This document shows positions 1 to 8,439 of a stretch of 64,000 nucleotides of DNA, piece by piece. The stretch is taken from the NCBI GenBank assembly GCA_947467605.1, contig CANIII010000005.1, forward strand, positions 62,001 through 126,000. Direction: 5' to 3'. Within the stretch, counting starts at the first letter, position 1. Every line of letters starts with the position of its first letter. Made by a program: the position numbers and the translations under genes. The notes under the pieces were generated by a model. It saw nothing but the letters and a program-made list of their open reading frames with translations, was not told the origin of the DNA and made no database searches. Source of the stretch: Acidobacteriota bacterium (GTDB lineage Bacteria > Acidobacteriota > Vicinamibacteria > Vicinamibacterales > SCN-69-37).

Positions 1-331
1 ACGCCGGCGCTGATCACCGGCTCGTTCGCCGAGCGGGTGCGATTCTCGAGCTATGTGCTCTTCATGTGCCTGTTCACGATCTTCATCTATGCCCCGCTCG
101 CGCACTGGACGTGGCACCCGGACGGCCTCCTGCACAAGTGGGGCGTGCTCGACTTTGCCGGCGGCACCGTCGTGCACATGTCGGCCGGCTTTGCGGCGCT
201 CGCCGGCGCGATCGTTCTCGGTCGTCGACGCATTCATCGCGAGCATCAGTCGAGTGCCCCGGCCAATATCCCATTTTTAGGCCTAAAAGCAGTCCGGAGG
301 AGTATCCGAGCCAAGGCAAGTGGTCAGGCCA

Positions 332-417
332 ATTCGGTCCAGGGTCCTCGGTCCAAAGTCCTGGGGCCGGGCAAAAAAATTCGGGGTCCAGGGTCCGAAT
401 ATGGACCGCTGGACCCC
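332..417. repeat. GGTCCAGGGTCC short repeats and dyad
   Basis: Two direct copies of GGTCCAGGGTCC, each preceded by ATTCGG (about 332-347 and 379-396), are followed by an inverted copy GGACCGCTGGACC (403-415). This fills the gap between the broken amt homology and the 3' end of the permease gene. The right half forms the terminator hairpin listed separately. Such short GGTCC-rich units look like an interspersed intergenic repeat, which cannot be verified from one window. Confidence 0.6.
373..417 (-). terminator. Rho-independent terminator of the metal-uptake operon
   Basis: Read on the minus strand, bases 417-403 and 396-383 form a 14-15 bp GC-rich stem (GGGGTCCAG pairing with CTGGACCCC, with one bulged base) around a 6-nt loop. 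It is followed after GAA by seven T residues (379-373). It starts 27 nt past the permease stop codon, as expected for an operon terminator. Confidence 0.85.
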
Positions 418-443
418 GGTTTGAACGCGAACAGTGAAGGAAA

Positions 444-1274
444 CTACGCGGCTCTTCTGACGATCAATGGCCGCATGAGCGCCATCACGATGAGCACAAG
501 CCCGAACGTGCAGACAATGGCCGCGCCGGTCGGTAGGTCGAACTGCACTGAGAAATACATCCCGAGCGCCGAGACAAAAAGGCCCATCACCCAGCCAATC
601 GCGAGGCGTGAGCCAATTTTCGTCGCCCACAGCATCGCGCCGACCGACGGCACGATCAGGTAGCAGAACACGAGCAGCACGCCCGCGATCGCTACCGAGC
701 GCGTGACCACCAGACCAAACGACGCGTAGAAGAGAAAATCCCAGAAGCGCACCGAGATGCCTCGCGCCGCCACGGCCTTCGGATCCTGTGAGATCTCGAG
801 GAACCGCTTTCGGAAGATCCAGTGAAAGAGGCCGATCGCGGCGTAGATCGCGCCGGTCAGATAGACCTCAGGCCACTGCACCGACAGGATGTTGCCCACC
901 AGCATATCTTTCAGATGCTCGGCTTCGCCCGTCGCCTTGCTCATCGTGATGATGACTGCCGCCGACGCGACCGCGTACGAGATGCCGATGATGGCCTCCT
1001 GCGGAATATGCGCCTCCTGCCCCTTGATGCCGGCGAAGATCGCGGCACCGATGAGCGTGAAGATCAGACTCATCCAGTAGATCGACGGATCGTGCGGATC
1101 GGCACCTCGCCACACGGCAATCGCTGCGCCGAGCGACGCGATCTGCGCGAGTGACAGGTCAACGAAGATGACGCCGCGCTCGACCACGTGCAGGCCGAGG
1201 TAGGCGTGAATGCCCGCAATGATCAGACCCGCGGCAATCGGCGCCGCGAGAAATGTGAGAATCGCCCAATCCAT
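444..1274 (-). CDS. Metal ABC transporter permease (ABC-3/ZnuB family)
   Basis: This 276-residue membrane protein has about eight hydrophobic helices, the usual size for the ZnuB/MntB/TroC permease family that moves Zn, Mn or Fe across the inner membrane. Family-like segments include GIHAYLGLHVVERGVIFVDLSLAQIA near the N-terminus and GVLLVFCYLIVPSVGAML in the C-terminal half. It starts 9 nt after the binding-protein gene, so the two are co-transcribed, and a strong terminator follows its stop. No ATPase gene accompanies it, so a ZnuC-type partner must be encoded elsewhere. The metal cannot be told from the sequence. Confidence 0.9.
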   Translation of the reverse strand: MDWAILTFLAAPIAAGLIIAGIHAYLGLHVVERGVIFVDLSLAQIASLGAAIAVWRGADPHDPSIYWMSLIFTLIGAAIFAGIKGQEAHIPQEAIIGISYAVASAAVIITMSKATGEAEHLKDMLVGNILSVQWPEVYLTGAIYAAIGLFHWIFRKRFLEISQDPKAVAARGISVRFWDFLFYASFGLVVTRSVAIAGVLLVFCYLIVPSVGAMLWATKIGSRLAIGWVMGLFVSALGMYFSVQFDLPTGAAIVCTFGLVLIVMALMRPLIVRRAA

Positions 1275-1283
1275 CGTTCGTCT

Positions 1284-2216
1284 CTACTTTCCGGTGAGTT
1301 GCTTCAGCGACGAGGCAATCAGGTTGACGTTGTACTCAAACAGCTGGATGTAGTCGGTCGCCTCTTTCACGCCACCGACCGACGGCGCCAGCACCAGCAC
1401 CTTGCCGCCGAGCTGGTTGGTGATCGACTGCGGCGTCTTCAAGTCGAAGTACGGCTCGACGACGATGAGCTTCACGCCCTTGGCCTTCATCTCCGCGATC
1501 AGTTCGATCGTGTGCGACGGTGACGGCGGGATGCCCGGCTTCGGCTCGACATAGCCCATGACATCCAGGCCAAACCGCTCCATGAAGTTTGGCCATGACC
1601 GGTGATACGTCACGATCTGTGTGCCCTTGTACGGCGCCATCTGCGCGTCCCACTTCTTCTCCGCCGCGGCGAGGCGCTTGTCAAAATCCGCATAGCGCGC
1701 TTCGTAGGTGGCTTTGTTGGCCGCGTCGAGCTGTGACAGCTTCTCTTTGATCGCGAGCGCCATCCGGCGTCCGTTGCCCGGGTCAAGCCAGTAGTGCGGA
1801 TTGCCCTGCGGATGGACGTCGCCCATGGCGCGCGTGATCTGGCCGCTCGGCAATTCCAGAATCTTCACCGTCAGCGACGCATCGAGATAGCCATTCCCGC
1901 CCGGCTGAATCTTCGCGTTGCGCGCGCTGTTGATGAGTGGCGGCAGCCACCCGATCTCGAGCTCGCGGCCGACGACAATGAGGAGGTCGGCCTGGTTGAC
2001 GGCCAGAATGAAGCTCGGCTTCGGATCCACAAAGTGTGGATCCTGATACCCCTTCGCAAGCGCGGTGACGGTGACCTTGTCGCCGCCGATTTCACGAGTG
2101 AGCGACGCGAGATCCTCCGTCGTCGTGACCACGCGCAGGCCAGCGGCCGCGGCCGGGTGTGCCAAGGCCGACGCCGCAAGCAGGAGGGCGGCAGTAAAAC
2201 GAGTGAGTGTGCGCAT
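1284..2216 (-). CDS. Metal ABC transporter substrate-binding protein (ZnuA-like)
   Basis: A 310-residue periplasmic cluster A-I (TroA/ZnuA) binding protein with a signal peptide ending near AHPAAAAG. Candidate metal ligands occur in the expected order: His in DPHFVDPK, His in GNPHYWLDP, His in TYHRSWPNF and an acidic residue in VVEPYFD. It lacks the long His-rich loop of many zinc-specific ZnuA proteins, so Mn, Fe or Zn remain possible. It lies 11 nt after the outer-membrane barrel gene and 9 nt before the permease gene, inside one operon. Confidence 0.9.
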   Translation of the reverse strand: MRTLTRFTAALLLAASALAHPAAAAGLRVVTTTEDLASLTREIGGDKVTVTALAKGYQDPHFVDPKPSFILAVNQADLLIVVGRELEIGWLPPLINSARNAKIQPGGNGYLDASLTVKILELPSGQITRAMGDVHPQGNPHYWLDPGNGRRMALAIKEKLSQLDAANKATYEARYADFDKRLAAAEKKWDAQMAPYKGTQIVTYHRSWPNFMERFGLDVMGYVEPKPGIPPSPSHTIELIAEMKAKGVKLIVVEPYFDLKTPQSITNQLGGKVLVLAPSVGGVKEATDYIQLFEYNVNLIASSLKQLTGK

Positions 2217-2227
2217 GAAAGACTCCG

Positions 2228-3445
2228 TTAGAACACGTGCGCGCCGTGCGCACCGATAGAGAAATTGATCTGGAACAACACTTCATTGCCGGTCAGGCCT
2301 TCGGCGTACTTGGTCCGCCGATACTGACCACGGATCTGGCTGAACTCGCTCGGCCAGTAGGTGAGAAACGCGGACTGGCCGCTGTCGGTGAGCGTCATGT
2401 CGAGCGCGCGGGCCGAACGATCGACGCGCACGCCTGAGTACCACCGGCGCGCGAACTGGTATTCGGCGAGGGCATACCAGCCGAATGATTTCTGCTGCAC
2501 GCCCGTGCTGACGGCCGCATCCTGCCGGCTCCAGATCAGTTCGGTGCGCGCCTGGAACTTCGTGTAGATCGCGCGACGCAGTGGACGATAGTGGAAGGTC
2601 GCGTCGATGCCGAACAGCGTCTTGTTGGCTTCCGGTCCGATGTTGGTCGGACCAAATGCCGCTGACGCGCCAAGATCGATGTTGGAGCCTTCCGTGATGT
2701 CGCGATACGCGCGCAACCGGCCGACGTAGTTGAGTTTCGATCGCTGCGGACTCTGAAAGACACCCGACGTCCCGGAAAACACTTCGCCGGTCGCTTCGAG
2801 GAAGAGACCGCCGGCCGGAATCAATCGCGACACCGAGATGCCACTGTCGTCGATGCCGTCTTCGCCGCCGACCAGGTTCTGGCTGACGAGCGGACGATCC
2901 GCGTACGGCAACGCGTGCGTATGCTGCGCGTTCACCTTGCCGAACTGCGCGCGCAACTTGCCGACCTTCATCTGAAAGTCACCCGGGAGCGCGGTGAACG
3001 TGATGAAGCCTTCCTCGACGCTCAGCCCTCCGGGCGTGGCCGAGAGAAAGAAGTCGGCCCGGGCATAGGGATCCACGACCGCCTGCAACGACACTTCCAC
3101 TTCCGACAAACTCATCGCCGGATCTGTGTTGTTCGCGTTCTTACCGGCGACACCGAGGAAGTTCGCGATCACCGACATGTCGGGATTGAAGACGCGACCT
3201 CCGCCGGCCGGCACGGCCTGCGCGACCGGCGCGGGATCCTGCGGCGTCGCCACGGCGGGCGTCGCCGCTGGCGTTGCCGGTGCGGTCGGCGCCGTGGCAG
3301 ACGTCGTCGGAATCACCGCGGGCGTTGTTGCTGTTGCGGCCGGCGCCTGCGGTGCAGGGACCTGCGCCGACGCCATCACGGGAGCGCACAGCACTCCGGC
3401 CAAACCCATCACGACACTGAATTGCCCAATACGAACACGCATCAT
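2228..3445 (-). CDS. Predicted outer-membrane beta-barrel, metal-operon partner
   Basis: About 405 residues. A signal peptide ending near VMASAQ is followed by an Ala/Pro/Thr-rich linker of roughly 60 residues and then a long series of alternating amphipathic strands ending in Phe (GAHGAHVF), typical of outer-membrane barrels. Asp/Asn-rich turns and a DADFFLS-like porin segment fit a porin-type channel. The start is placed at the ATGATG doublet (3445/3442) behind GAGGTGG rather than 36 nt upstream, because that keeps the signal peptide at the N-terminus. Position directly before the binding protein suggests passage of the metal or its complex across the outer membrane; this is inferred from context only. 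Confidence 0.75.
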   Translation of the reverse strand: MMRVRIGQFSVVMGLAGVLCAPVMASAQVPAPQAPAATATTPAVIPTTSATAPTAPATPAATPAVATPQDPAPVAQAVPAGGGRVFNPDMSVIANFLGVAGKNANNTDPAMSLSEVEVSLQAVVDPYARADFFLSATPGGLSVEEGFITFTALPGDFQMKVGKLRAQFGKVNAQHTHALPYADRPLVSQNLVGGEDGIDDSGISVSRLIPAGGLFLEATGEVFSGTSGVFQSPQRSKLNYVGRLRAYRDITEGSNIDLGASAAFGPTNIGPEANKTLFGIDATFHYRPLRRAIYTKFQARTELIWSRQDAAVSTGVQQKSFGWYALAEYQFARRWYSGVRVDRSARALDMTLTDSGQSAFLTYWPSEFSQIRGQYRRTKYAEGLTGNEVLFQINFSIGAHGAHVF

Positions 3446-3517
3446 TGCCACCTCGATCTCGATATACACAGCTATCCGCACGGCAGGAAACGCCGCGCAG
3501 TTACAACAGAACAGCAG

Positions 3518-3892
3518 CTATGCGAGGAGCGCGGGAGGACCGCGAGGGGAAATGCTGGGGATGACAACGAGCGACTGCGCGAGGGCCGGGTCCACCGGTG
3601 CAGTGACGCGCTGCGGAGCGGTGTGTGTGGCCTCAAGCCGCGCCAGTCGCGCGTTGCTGACCACGCGCTGCATGTGGCAGATCGCGCAATGTTCAATGGG
3701 GCTGGGCGGATTGGTTTCTTCGAACTGAATACCGGCTTGATGGTGCGGACCGATCAGCACCGGACCGTCCACCCCGGCACACGCGGCGTCGTCTTCCAAC
3801 ATCGCGTGATGCGCGGCGACCCAGACGGCGCCCTGACCGGCGATGAATCCCGCCAGAATCAGAAACGCAATGGTCCGCCGCAGGGCGCGCAT
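3518..3892 (-). CDS. Small exported Cys/His protein (DUF2946-like)
   Basis: A 124-residue protein with an N-terminal hydrophobic segment (about 7-26) and a central motif PIEHCAICHMQR whose HCxxCH arrangement could bind metal or heme. The pattern resembles small DUF2946-type proteins found beside metal-uptake genes. A HHAM segment and further histidines lie in the first half, and the C-terminus is Pro/Ala-rich. It is the first gene of the minus-strand metal operon, 72 nt before the barrel gene. CxxCH is also the cytochrome c signature, but nothing else here resembles a cytochrome c fold. Function unknown. Confidence 0.65.
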   Translation of the reverse strand: MRALRRTIAFLILAGFIAGQGAVWVAAHHAMLEDDAACAGVDGPVLIGPHHQAGIQFEETNPPSPIEHCAICHMQRVVSNARLARLEATHTAPQRVTAPVDPALAQSLVVIPSISPRGPPALLA

Positions 3893-3960
3893 ACTCTACC
3901 GGCACTCTATCAGGGTTAACAAAAGGCTTGATGAGCGAATATTAATGTGCCCAAGGCGTC

Positions 3961-3966
3961 TACATT
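3961..3966 (+). promoter_or_regulatory. -10 box of leaderless S9 peptidase gene
   Basis: TACATT ends 6 nt before the GTG start at 3973. No Shine-Dalgarno sequence is visible, and the spacing puts the transcription start at or next to the start codon. Confidence 0.5.
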
Positions 3967-3972
3967 AGGAAC

Positions 3973-6756
3973 GTGCATCCTCGTCGCTCCTTCGCGCTGG
4001 CTCTGTTGCTTGGCTCCACCCTGCTCGCACTCGGCCCGGGCCGCATCGGTCAGGCGCAATCGTCGCCGACGCTGCGGCCTGAAGACGCGACCCGTTGGGA
4101 AACCTTGGTCCCAACACCGGCACACTTGGGCCTGTCACCGGACGGCTCGGTCCTCGCATACCGCATCGATCGCTCGAATTGGGATGACGAACTGCGCATC
4201 ACGCGTCTCTCGGACAAACGAACGCTGATCGTGCCGTTTGGTCGGGAACCGGAGTACTCGGTCGACGGTCGTTGGCTGACATACACGATCGGTCGATCGC
4301 GCGATGAAGAGGCGCAGCTCAAACGTGATCGGCGTCCCGTGCGCGACGGGCTCGGCCTCCTCCAACTCTCGACGTTCACCGACACACGATTCGCTGACGT
4401 TGAGAGTGCGGCATTCAGCGCTGATGGCGCGTTCATCGCGATTGAACGCTATGCAGCGACCACGGCGGCCAACGGCCGTGCGACCGGCGCGCGACGCACG
4501 ACCAACGACACGCCTCGTGTGTACGTGCGGTCGCTGGCGGGTGATGCGACCGGCGCCGAGACAGCCTTCGACAACGTCCAGCAATTCGTCTGGCAACCGG
4601 CGCGTGGCCATCGCCTGGCCCTGCACCTGGGCGGTGACAATCAAGGCGGCACGCGCATCCAACTCTTCGATCCGTCGGCAGCCGTCGCTTCGCAGACGGT
4701 CGTGATCGACGACACACCAGCGAGCTTCAGCCGACTGTCATGGCGGCCCGACGGCGTCGATTTCGCGTACCTCCGCAGCCACAGTCGCGCCGCCGACAGC
4801 GCGCTCGCGTACGACGTCGTGGTGGCGCGCGGTGCCGGCACCGGCGCCGCGACGTTGACGGTGTACGACGCCACGCGCGATGCAACCTTTCCCACCGCGA
4901 CACGCATCGTCGACTTCCGCGACATATCGTGGTCGACCGACGGCGCGATCGTCTTCGTGGGGATCGCCGACACGGCGACCGCGGCGACCGCGGTGCCCGC
5001 GCGGCGCGTCGCCAACGGGGCCGACGTCCGCATTTGGCACTGGACCGACGTCGAAGTAATGCCGCGGCAAGTGGAAGACATCGACACGTCGCTGCGACGG
5101 AGTCGTCTCGCCGCCGTCAATGTCGACACGGGCCGTCTCGTGCCCATGGCCACATCGCTCAACGCCCGTGCGGTGCCGATCTCGGGCACGACGCTCGTGT
5201 GGGTGGCTGAATGGACGCCCTATGCGATGGAGCGCACGCTCGGTCGACTGTCCGCAGATCTCGCGCTCGTCGACGCGCGCACGGGTCAGCGATTTCCTTT
5301 TGCGCAGAACGTCGACGAAAGCGACGTCACCGTACGCCAGGACGGCGGCGCGCTGGTCTTTCTACGCAACGACCACCTCTGGTCACTGAACACGGCGACG
5401 CGCGCGCTGACGGATCTGTCGGCCGCCTCAGGAGCGGCACTCGTCGACCTCGCATCCGATGACACCGCGGCACACAAGCCGCTGTTCGGCATCGGCGGGT
5501 GGACGGCCGACGGCGCGGCGCTCGCCTATGACCGCTACGACATCTGGCGCCTGCCCATCGATGGATCAGCGGCACGGAAACTCACCGACGGGACCGCGAC
5601 GCGCACGCGCCATCGTCTCGCGCTCCTTGACGATGGCGAACGCGGTCGCGTCTTCGACCTGACCAGGGCGGTCTACATCCACCTCTTCGGCGAGCGCACG
5701 AAGAAGTCCGGCTACGCGCGCCGCGCCCCGTCGGGCTCGATTGAGCCTCTCCTCTTCGAGGATCGCCATATCGACAGTTTGACGACGTCAGCCGACGGCC
5801 GCGTCTATGCCTACATCGCCATGCGCTTCGACACATCGCCGAATGTTTTTGTCGGCAGCGCAACGCTCACGGACGCGCGCGCCGTCACGGCCACCAATCC
5901 GCAGCAGGCGACATTTGCGTGGGGCCACAGCGCGGTCATCGACTACACCACATCGCGCGGCGACGCCCTGCAAGCCGCGCTCTACTATCCGGCCGGCTAC
6001 GTCGCGGGCCGCCGCTATCCGACGATCGTGAAACTCTACGAACGACTGTCTGACGAAGTACACGAGTACGTCTCCCCGACCGACATGGACGAAGCCAACA
6101 TCGCGATCTTCACCGGCCTCGGCTACGCGGTCATCGCGCCTGACATCCGGTATCGCCCGCGCGACCCCGGCGTCGCCACCGTGGAGTGCGTCACTGCGGC
6201 CGTTGCGCGCGCGGTCGCGCTCGGCGTGACCGACGCCGCGCACGTCGGTGTGATCGGGCATTCGTGGGGCGCCTACGGCAGTGCGTTTCTCGCCACACAC
6301 ACGAACCATGTCTTCGCGGCGGCCGTCGCCGGCGCGGCCATCACCGACCTGATCAGCCAGGCCGGCAACCATCACTGGGGCACGGGTGTGGCAGAGACCG
6401 ATCACATCGAGACGGGCCAGCAGCGCATGCAGGTGCCGTTCTACGACGACGTGGATGCGTATGTGCGGAATTCGCCGATCTTCGGCGTGCCGACAATGAC
6501 GACGCCGCTGCTGCTTGAAGCCGGCGATGAGGACGGCGATGTGTTCTGGCACCAGAGCGTGGAGCTGTATAACGCGGCGCGCCGGGCGAAGAAGCCGGTC
6601 GTGCTGCTGCAGTATCCCGGCGAGGACCACGCGCTCGACAGCTTCGACAATCGTCGCGACTATCAACGCCGCATCCTCGCGTGGTTTGGGTACTACCTGA
6701 AAAGCGAAACGGCGCCCCCGTGGATCACCACCGGGACGCCGCTCGTGAAGAAGTGA
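3973..6756 (+). CDS. Secreted S9 family peptidase (prolyl oligopeptidase type)
   Basis: A 927-residue protein with a signal peptide (cleavage near GRIGQAQ), a long N-terminal region with WD/propeller-like repeats (RLSWRPDG, DISWSTDG, GIGGWTADG) and a C-terminal alpha/beta-hydrolase domain. The catalytic triad can be placed at Ser764 (GHSWGAYG), Asp854 (EAGDEDGDVFW) and His886 (PGEDHALD). S9 enzymes cleave peptides, often after proline, or release dipeptides; here the enzyme probably acts in the periplasm. The GTG start has a -10-like TACATT 6 nt upstream. It converges with the DUF2911 gene, with 6 nt between stop codons. Confidence 0.92.
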   Translation: MHPRRSFALALLLGSTLLALGPGRIGQAQSSPTLRPEDATRWETLVPTPAHLGLSPDGSVLAYRIDRSNWDDELRITRLSDKRTLIVPFGREPEYSVDGRWLTYTIGRSRDEEAQLKRDRRPVRDGLGLLQLSTFTDTRFADVESAAFSADGAFIAIERYAATTAANGRATGARRTTNDTPRVYVRSLAGDATGAETAFDNVQQFVWQPARGHRLALHLGGDNQGGTRIQLFDPSAAVASQTVVIDDTPASFSRLSWRPDGVDFAYLRSHSRAADSALAYDVVVARGAGTGAATLTVYDATRDATFPTATRIVDFRDISWSTDGAIVFVGIADTATAATAVPARRVANGADVRIWHWTDVEVMPRQVEDIDTSLRRSRLAAVNVDTGRLVPMATSLNARAVPISGTTLVWVAEWTPYAMERTLGRLSADLALVDARTGQRFPFAQNVDESDVTVRQDGGALVFLRNDHLWSLNTATRALTDLSAASGAALVDLASDDTAAHKPLFGIGGWTADGAALAYDRYDIWRLPIDGSAARKLTDGTATRTRHRLALLDDGERGRVFDLTRAVYIHLFGERTKKSGYARRAPSGSIEPLLFEDRHIDSLTTSADGRVYAYIAMRFDTSPNVFVGSATLTDARAVTATNPQQATFAWGHSAVIDYTTSRGDALQAALYYPAGYVAGRRYPTIVKLYERLSDEVHEYVSPTDMDEANIAIFTGLGYAVIAPDIRYRPRDPGVATVECVTAAVARAVALGVTDAAHVGVIGHSWGAYGSAFLATHTNHVFAAAVAGAAITDLISQAGNHHWGTGVAETDHIETGQQRMQVPFYDDVDAYVRNSPIFGVPTMTTPLLLEAGDEDGDVFWHQSVELYNAARRAKKPVVLLQYPGEDHALDSFDNRRDYQRRILAWFGYYLKSETAPPWITTGTPLVKK

Positions 6757-6762
6757 GTCTGG

Positions 6763-7392
6763 CTAGAACAGCAGACCGAACCTGACCGTCGCGATTTCCT
6801 TGTCCCACATGATCGCGAGCTCGCCGCCCTTGTCGGTCACATTCACGAAGGCCCACGTCAGCTGATCCACGCTCATCGCGTTCTTCGTCAGGGTCATCGG
6901 CACACGAAACACGTCTTTGTCAGCGGTGTAGCCATACGAGCCCCACAGCGCGGCTTTGTTCGCGGTGTCGTAGACCTTCTGCGCGGGCCAGTTCGAAAAC
7001 ACCAGCGTCCACGCGCCGGCCTTCAGGTCGATGAACACGCTGTACTCGCCCGGCTTCAGCACATTCCCATTGAAATCGAGCGCGAGTTCGGTGCGGATGC
7101 GGGTCGAGATGTTTGCGCCAGCTCGCCACACTGGCGCGTCGTCCTTGATCACCTTGCCGTAGTCGGCGCCGCTGCCAAAGATGTTCGTGCGGCCGCGCAA
7201 AATCGGTCGACCGTAGGTGATCTCGACCCACTTGCCGCCCTGATACTGCATCTCGCCGTTCGCGGCCTTCACGTAGGCGCCACGAAACTGCGCTTGCGCC
7301 TTGCCTTCCGGACTCGCTGGCAGTGTCTGCGCCGTCACCACCACCGCTGCACACACCAGGGCCAACGCCCCGCACGTCAATTGCTTGAACAT
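6763..7392 (-). CDS. DUF2911 exported protein
   Basis: A 209-residue protein with a signal peptide (MFKQLTCGALALVCAAVVVTAQ) and the DUF2911 signature: WVEITYGRPILRGR, FGSGADYGKVIKDD, VWRAGAN, LKPGEYSVF and WTLVFSNW. The family is common in Bacteroidetes and Acidobacteria, is extracytoplasmic, and has no established function. The start at 7392 is favoured by GGAGAGG 6-12 nt upstream; a longer reading to 7455 would put 21 residues before the signal peptide. It starts 16 nt downstream of corA on the same strand. Confidence 0.88.
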   Translation of the reverse strand: MFKQLTCGALALVCAAVVVTAQTLPASPEGKAQAQFRGAYVKAANGEMQYQGGKWVEITYGRPILRGRTNIFGSGADYGKVIKDDAPVWRAGANISTRIRTELALDFNGNVLKPGEYSVFIDLKAGAWTLVFSNWPAQKVYDTANKAALWGSYGYTADKDVFRVPMTLTKNAMSVDQLTWAFVNVTDKGGELAIMWDKEIATVRFGLLF

Positions 7393-7408
7393 ACATACCT
7401 CTCCAGGG

Positions 7409-8374
7409 TTAGAGCCAGTTGGCTTTGCGGAATCGGTACACAAGATAGAGATCAATGACGATCATCAGCAACACCGCGACCGGGTAGCCGTAAATCCAGT
7501 CGAGTTCCGGCATGTGTTTGAAGTTCATGCCGTACACACCAGCGACCGCGGTCGGCACCGCCACCAGCGCGGCATACGCGGCCAGCTGCTTGGTGAATTC
7601 GGTCTCCTGCAGCGTGATCAGCGACAGATTCACCGAAATCGCTGTCGTCAGCATGTCGCGCAAGTTGTCGATCGACTGTTTCAGACGGATCAGATGGTCA
7701 GACACATCGCGAAAATAATCCTGCAGACCCACGCAGGCCATGGGCGTGCGACCGCCGTGCAGTTTGCCGGCGACCTCGATCAACGGCACCACCGCGTGAT
7801 CGAGCACCATCAGCTTCTGCTTCAAAGAGTAGATCTGCTCGACTTGGGTCCGCGTCGTCTGCCCACTGAAGATCTGAGTCTCGAGCGCTTCGAACTCGTC
7901 GGTCAGCCCCTGCAGCACGGGCACGTAGCGATCGACGACCGTGTCCATCATTGCGTAGAGCACGTAGCCGGCGCCGTGCGTCAGCAAGTGCGGCTCTTGT
8001 TCACTGCGCCGACGGACGTCCCCGAAACCCTGCTCGGCATCGCGACGAACCGTGACGACATAGCGCGGGCCGACAAACATCAGGAGTTCGCCTGAGCGGA
8101 GCTCCGTGCCGGCCGATTCGATCAGCCGCATCACGATGAAGATGGAATCGCCGTACTCGTCCAGCTTGGGCCGCTGGTGTCCGTGTTGCGCGTCTTCAAC
8201 CGCGAGTTCGTGCAGGCCGAATTCGTCCTTGATGGTGGCCAGTTCGGCCGCGTCCGGATCTTTGAGCGCCACCCACACGAAACAATCGGGCCGTTTGATG
8301 AACTCGCTGATGTCCTCGACCGGGATATCGGACAGCTTCTGGCCGTGCGTGTAGGCCACGCAATTGACGAGCAT
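7409..8374 (-). CDS. corA: CorA-type magnesium/cobalt transporter
   Basis: A 321-residue channel of the CorA family. The long cytoplasmic domain ends in the stalk helix and two transmembrane helices, joined by the diagnostic selectivity motif YGMN (in GVYGMNFKHMPEL). The C-terminus is basic (YRFRKANWL), as usual. CorA pentamers take up Mg2+ down the membrane potential, with Co2+ and Ni2+ as side substrates. The start codon has GATACT 8 nt upstream and no Shine-Dalgarno, which suggests a leaderless mRNA, probably carrying the DUF2911 gene as well. Confidence 0.93.
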   Translation of the reverse strand: MLVNCVAYTHGQKLSDIPVEDISEFIKRPDCFVWVALKDPDAAELATIKDEFGLHELAVEDAQHGHQRPKLDEYGDSIFIVMRLIESAGTELRSGELLMFVGPRYVVTVRRDAEQGFGDVRRRSEQEPHLLTHGAGYVLYAMMDTVVDRYVPVLQGLTDEFEALETQIFSGQTTRTQVEQIYSLKQKLMVLDHAVVPLIEVAGKLHGGRTPMACVGLQDYFRDVSDHLIRLKQSIDNLRDMLTTAISVNLSLITLQETEFTKQLAAYAALVAVPTAVAGVYGMNFKHMPELDWIYGYPVAVLLMIVIDLYLVYRFRKANWL

Positions 8375-8382
8375 GGCGACAG

Positions 8383-8388
8383 AGTATC
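8383..8388 (-). promoter_or_regulatory. -10 box of leaderless corA
   Basis: GATACT on the minus strand ends 8 nt before the corA ATG at 8374, with no ribosome-binding site between. Confidence 0.4.
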
Positions 8389-8427
8389 GCAGCGCGGCAC
8401 CGCAATCGTATGGCTGGCGGGACGTGT

Positions 8428-8433
8428 TATCGT
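8428..8433 (+). promoter_or_regulatory. -10 box upstream of vapB
   Basis: TATCGT ends 6 nt before ATG 8440, which supports that start over the in-frame ATGs at 8410 and 8434 and predicts a leaderless toxin-antitoxin mRNA. Confidence 0.4.
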
Positions 8434-8439
8434 ATGTTT

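Larger units (their letters stand above)
1..663 (+). pseudogene. amt: AmtB-type ammonium transporter, truncated
   Basis: The frame opens inside an Amt/Mep ammonium channel and already lacks its 5' end at the window edge. Recognisable Amt sequence includes FAERVRFSSYVLF, LAHWTWHPDG and DFAGGTVVHMSAGFAALAGA, the last carrying the first conserved pore histidine. Homology stops at about base 276, just after the family motif APANIPF, where a normal Amt continues with LLWFGWFGFNAGS. The frame then reads through repeat-rich DNA and antisense to the next gene until a stop at 661-663, so the last ~130 residues are not Amt. The second pore histidine and the C-terminal helices are missing. Either the gene is broken or the sequence is misjoined near 277-372. 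Confidence 0.8.

Noticed and set aside
277..443. Loss of a ZnuC ATPase gene at the same junction that truncates amt
   Set aside because: A complete terminator lies 27 nt past the permease stop, so the operon seems to end there naturally.
3518..3892. Cytochrome c identity for the HCxxCH protein
   Set aside because: A CxxCH string is present but the protein lacks the surrounding helices and a plausible methionine ligand context of small cytochromes c.
3893..3972. Zur or Fur box before the metal operon
   Set aside because: The A/T-rich stretch AATATTAAT is present but no convincing palindrome matching a known Zur or Fur box could be drawn.
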